A DNA stretch of 64,000 bases, taken from NCBI GenBank assembly GCA_021372615.1, contig JAJFUB010000074.1, positions 46,164-110,163 of the forward strand, written 5' to 3'. Below are positions 61,117 through 64,000 of the stretch, one piece after another. Numbering within the stretch: position 1 is the first letter of the stretch; each line of letters begins with the position of its first letter. The notes under the pieces are model-generated. The model was given only the letters and a program-made list of their open reading frames with translations. It ran no database searches and was not told the DNA's origin. This DNA comes from a bacterium. Its GTDB lineage: Bacteria; Armatimonadota; Zipacnadia; Zipacnadales; UBA11051. A program made the translations under genes and the position numbers.

Positions 61117-61841
61117 CGGACACGCTCCGGCCCGTCGGGATACAGACGGCCGTACTCGGCGGGGTCCAGCGCCTGCGCAAGGCTCTCGCGCGTGCCGCGG
61201 ACGTGGGCGCGCATGGCCGCTTCGGCGGCCGGGGCGTCATGGACCTCGATGGCGGCCATGATGTCAAGATGGGGATCGGCGGGAGCGGGGGCGAGGGCCG
61301 GCGGGGGGGCATCGTCACCGGCGGCGCTCGACCGCCGCACGAGGTACGCCAGCAGCATCAACGCCTCGGCGTGGCCGGCCCCGCCCAGGTAGTCGTTGCC
61401 GCCACCCCGGATGATCTGCCGGTGCAGGTCGAAGTCCAGCATCCGCACGCCGAGGGCGTCGCCCCGGGACCGCGCCTGCTCGACCTGGCGCCAGGTCTCG
61501 CGCAGGGCGGCTCGCTCCTGCTCTCCGGCCCGCAGGGCGAACAACCGGGCGGCCATGCCCTCCAGGCACTCGCGCACCTCATACACCTGGCACAGCTCAC
61601 CCAGCGAGGGCCCCGCCACGCGTGCGCCGCGATGGGTGTCATGTTCCAGCAGGCGCAGGGTCGTGAGGCGCTGCAGGGCCTCGCGGACCGGAGTGCGACT
61701 GACCTGCAGTTCCTCGGCGAGTTGGACTTCGGTGAGGCGATCGCCGGGGCGCAAGTCCCCGGCGACCAGGCGGCGGAAGAGCGCCTCCGCGACATGGTCG
61801 GTGAGAGACAGGCGGGGTATGGGCGGGGGCGCGGCTGGCAT
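61110..61841 (-). CDS. GntR-family transcriptional regulator, FadR/FCD subfamily
   Basis: A 243-residue DNA-binding regulator. The N-terminal winged helix reads ALFRRLVAGDLRPGDRLTEVQLAEELQVSRTPVREALQRLTTLRLLE. The C-terminal all-helical FCD domain follows, with VYEVRECLEGMAARLFALR and FDLHRQIIRGGGNDYL, the acidic/His region that binds a carboxylate ligand or metal. FCD regulators usually respond to sugar acids or other organic acids. ATG 61841 is chosen because the operator-like palindrome and -10-like sequence lie just upstream; no ribosome-binding site is seen, so translation may be leaderless. An ATG at 61892 would place the operator inside the gene. The SGNH gene overlaps its end. Confidence 0.85.
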   Translation of the reverse strand: MPAAPPPIPRLSLTDHVAEALFRRLVAGDLRPGDRLTEVQLAEELQVSRTPVREALQRLTTLRLLEHDTHRGARVAGPSLGELCQVYEVRECLEGMAARLFALRAGEQERAALRETWRQVEQARSRGDALGVRMLDFDLHRQIIRGGGNDYLGGAGHAEALMLLAYLVRRSSAAGDDAPPPALAPAPADPHLDIMAAIEVHDAPAAEAAMRAHVRGTRESLAQALDPAEYGRLYPDGPERVRC

Positions 61842-62222
61842 GTTGCATACTGTATACAATCCACAACGCGGCGTCAAGTCCCCCCACGGCATCCGAGCAA
61901 AAGGGAGGTGGGGGCGGCTCGTGACGGGGGCTTCCGCCCCCGCCTAGACTGAGTCGGCCCTCCGGGCCTCAACGGCAACGGCACTCGCCGAGGCCGACAG
62001 GGGGGCACGTATGCGCCTACCGCCTGCCGCCTGCACCGATACGCTGTCGCCGTCAGCGCCGGAGGCGCGGCTCAACCTAGGCGGGCGCGGCAGCGCCCGT
62101 CCACCGCACCCCCTCCTCCCCATCCCCCGCGGGGCCCGTCGGCGCGACGCACTCGCCACCCGAGGAATCACCTGCTGGTGCGGCGAAGCGGTCGGGCAAC
62201 TTGCACTGTCATGGAGACGACT
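61842..62222. repeat. Gene-free 381-base region with second copy of the compound inverted repeat
   Basis: Beside the operator the region holds GGGGGCTTCCGCCCCCGCCT with CCCTCCGGGCCTCAAC (61924-61972) and, inverted, GCGCCGGAGGCGCGGCTCAA with AGGCGGGCGCGGCAGCGCCC (62057-62098). The two arms match those at 41221-41414 nearly base for base. No other gene is seen. Confidence 0.75.
61843..61860. promoter_or_regulatory. GTATAC-centred palindromic operator at the GntR gene start
   Basis: TTGCATACTGTATACAAT holds TGTATACA (61851-61858), matching the GTATAC-type core of FCD-family operators, immediately upstream of the ATG at 61841. The same bases would form the -10 region on the minus strand, so binding by the regulator would block its own transcription. 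Confidence 0.6.
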
Positions 62223-63899
62223 ATGGACCAACTGCCGAACGTCTGGGGCGGAGGCCAACTCTTCGCGTTCTCGGGCCTGGAGGGGGACACAAGCTGGGAG
62301 CATCCGCTCGTGGGCAGTCTGCTGCCCGACCGCGTGGGCGTGGACTTCCACCAGAGCCCGTCCGTCGTGCTCGAGATCGTCCCCGCGGCCCCGGCGGAGA
62401 TCGTGCCGGAGGTCGTGCTGGGCGATGTGTTCTCCCTGAAGCTCGGCGGGGCGCCGGTGCTCGTGGCCTGGGCGGACCGCTTCACGGTCGTCGGGCAGAT
62501 AGGCGCGGGGTTGAGCGCGCGCCTCCACGAGGCGGGCGATGAGATCGAGACGAAGGGCGGGCACTTCGCGTTGGTGCGTGCCGGGGACGCTAGCGGCAAG
62601 TGGGCCCTGGCGTATGACCCGGCGTCGGCCGAGGCGGCCCGCGCGCGCGCCACGGCGGCCCTGGCCCTCGATGTCGCGCAGGTGGCTGGGCAACGCCGGG
62701 CCTTCATCGAGGGCGTGGCTGCCGTCGGCCTGGCTGCCCCCGCTGACCCACGTACCTACCGCAAGGCCGCCAGCGTGCTGAAGGTCAACGTCATGTCGCC
62801 GGAGGGGAGCATCGGGCGGCGGTGGACGACCCCGGACCGCTGGCCGCACCGGCACATGTGGCTGTGGGACTCCGCCTTCCATTCGCTGGGCTGGCTGCAC
62901 CTGGACCCGGCGATGGCGCAGGATACGCTGGAGGCGATGGTCGAGGCGGCGTATCCCGACGGGATGATCCCCCTGTGCTCGGCCCCCACGCCCCATCCGT
63001 ACCAGGTCTCCCAGCCGCCGCTGCTGGCCTGGACGGTGTGGGAAGTACACCAGGCCGCCCGCGATGTGGACTTCGCCGTGCGGCTCTATGAGGGCCTGGC
63101 CGGCTACATCCGCTGGTTCCAGCGCGAGCGCGACCGCAACCATAATGGGCTCTACGAGTGGTGGAAGGACGAGGACAACACGCTGTGCCATTGCGGCGAG
63201 TCGGGGCTGGACAACTCCCCACGCTTCGACCAGCCCGGCATTGACGACCATGTGGACCTGAACTGCATGCTGGTCAACGAGATGGAAGTCCTGGCGCGCA
63301 TCGCCCTCATTGCCGACCGCTTCGACGAGGCGGCGGAATGGCAGGAGCAAGCCCAGGCTCTCGCCGCCCTGATCAATGAGCGCATGTGGGATGAGCAGAC
63401 CGGCTTCTACTACGACCTGCGAGCGAACGGGACGCTGCTGCCGCTCAAGACCGTCGTGGGCTTCCTGCCGCTGTGGGCGGGGATCGCGTCGGGGGCACAG
63501 GCCGGGCGCCTGGTAGAGCATCTGCTGGACCCGCGTGAGTTCGCGTGTGAGTTCCCGGTGCCGACGGTGGCGCTGGACGAGCCGTCGTTCAGCGATGACA
63601 TGTGGCGGGGACCGACGTGGATCAACACGAACTTCCTGATCTGCCGGGGCCTGCGGCGCTACGGGCTGACGGCGGAGGCGGACGACCTGCGGGCGCGGAC
63701 CATGCGCGAGATCCAGCGCTGGTACGAGCAGACCGGGGCGATCTACGAGTACTACGACAACTTCGCGCGCACCGAGCCGGGGCTGCTGCACCGCAAGGGC
63801 GGCGTCGGCAGCGCGGGGGGCTATGGCGTGGGGACGATCCGCGATTATGGCTGGTCAGCGGCGCTGTACGTGGCACTGGCGCGGGAGGGGAACGGCTAA
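62223..63899 (+). CDS. GH63/MGH1-like glycoside hydrolase
   Basis: A 558-residue cytoplasmic enzyme with a beta domain (about residues 1-180) and an (alpha/alpha)6 barrel. The barrel opens with WPHRHMWLWDSAFHSLGWLHLD, where Asp216 fits a conserved acidic residue of the mannosylglycerate-hydrolase-like and GH63 families, and contains NGLYEWWKDEDNTL, DLNCMLVNEMEVLARIA and DDMWRGPTWINTNF, the WRGPxW block of the group. It would release a glucose- or mannose-type residue from an oligosaccharide; the exact sugar is not predictable. ATG 62223 has GGAG 6 bases upstream; ATG 62211 has none. It is divergent from the GntR operon. Confidence 0.8.
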   Translation: MDQLPNVWGGGQLFAFSGLEGDTSWEHPLVGSLLPDRVGVDFHQSPSVVLEIVPAAPAEIVPEVVLGDVFSLKLGGAPVLVAWADRFTVVGQIGAGLSARLHEAGDEIETKGGHFALVRAGDASGKWALAYDPASAEAARARATAALALDVAQVAGQRRAFIEGVAAVGLAAPADPRTYRKAASVLKVNVMSPEGSIGRRWTTPDRWPHRHMWLWDSAFHSLGWLHLDPAMAQDTLEAMVEAAYPDGMIPLCSAPTPHPYQVSQPPLLAWTVWEVHQAARDVDFAVRLYEGLAGYIRWFQRERDRNHNGLYEWWKDEDNTLCHCGESGLDNSPRFDQPGIDDHVDLNCMLVNEMEVLARIALIADRFDEAAEWQEQAQALAALINERMWDEQTGFYYDLRANGTLLPLKTVVGFLPLWAGIASGAQAGRLVEHLLDPREFACEFPVPTVALDEPSFSDDMWRGPTWINTNFLICRGLRRYGLTAEADDLRARTMREIQRWYEQTGAIYEYYDNFARTEPGLLHRKGGVGSAGGYGVGTIRDYGWSAALYVALAREGNG

Positions 63900-64000
63900 C
63901 GGCGGCCCACCCCCGCGCCTGCGGCGCGACCCCTCCCCACAGGGGAGGGGTGTGCCGTCTCCCCTCCCTTCAGGGAGGGGGTAGGGGGTAGGACGATGTT
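63900..64000. repeat. Intergenic palindromes at the right edge
   Basis: GCGCCTGCGGCGC and CCCCTCCCCACAGGGGAGGGG-type hairpins (63915-63951), and CTCCCTTCAGGGAG within a second one, fill the last 100 bases. No gene start is visible before the window ends. Confidence 0.5.

Noticed and set aside
13101..63951. CRISPR array among the many intergenic palindromes
   Set aside because: Repeats are not regularly spaced with unique spacers and no cas gene is present; the layout fits REP-like elements.

Overview
The window is about 64 kb of high-GC bacterial chromosome with tightly packed genes on both strands. No rRNA, tRNA, CRISPR array, phage or insertion-sequence transposase was seen. The lineage is an inference. 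Pilin-like genes carry the block KAREKAR next to CLSN and an H-X9-DG motif, and there are many secreted glycan-active proteins, uroporphyrinogen-decarboxylase-like proteins and beta-helix proteins. This fits an uncultured Armatimonadota-like or Planctomycetota-adjacent heterotroph living on complex polysaccharide. Species cannot be named from the sequence.

Layout. (1) 1-7675: a plus-strand run with a LamG-type fragment, two glycosidase-like TIM-barrel proteins, an esterase-like hydrolase, a tandem GNAT and a nitrilase-family amidase. (2) 7697-10178: a DHDPS/NAL-family aldolase divergent from an M55 D-aminopeptidase and a membrane-anchored phosphatase. (3) 10221-14286: a clear sigma-70 promoter and a complete sulfate ABC transporter operon (binding lipoprotein, CysT, CysW, CysA), then a glycosyltransferase on the minus strand. 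(4) 15702-21154: two large secreted glycan-active proteins. (5) 21186-23083: an AT-richer two-gene island encoding a PIN-GNAT-EVE/PUA fusion and an ASCH protein. (6) 23102-33122: a pilin-like protein, a URO-D-like protein and an envelope polysaccharide cluster (NodB deacetylase, stalk-domain protein, Wzz-like protein, a seven-SLBB export protein, a secretin-like protein). (7) 33269-41047: URO-D-like, orphan E1-beta, pilin-like, MttB-like, esterase-like and heparinase-like genes. (8) 41582-43532: an ECF sigma factor overlapping an unusual anti-sigma/pilin/DUF4349 fusion. (9) 43655-48709: ArnT-like glycosyltransferase, DUF1638 protein, CocE-type hydrolase, SIMPL protein. (10) 48743-57267: three beta-helix proteins with a TIR-domain gene wedged between two paralogues. 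(11) 57297-63899: DegT aminotransferase, URO-D-like, SGNH hydrolase and a GntR regulator with its palindromic operator, all leftward, then a rightward GH63-like glycosidase.

How the genes fit together. Secreted lyases, beta-helix proteins, esterases and glycosidases could strip a decorated polysaccharide. Three URO-D-like proteins, an MttB-like methyltransferase and a DUF1638 protein suggest corrinoid-linked methyl transfer, possibly from methylated compounds released with the glycan. No corrinoid protein lies in the window, so this link is a hypothesis.

Intergenic space is rich in palindromic elements, several bounded by GTAG and CTAC like REP sequences. Some supply stop codons to neighbouring genes, and one has become the coding tail of cysW. 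The points most worth a second look are the PIN-GNAT-EVE/ASCH pair, the anti-sigma/pilin fusion, the TIR gene, and the REP-derived coding sequence.
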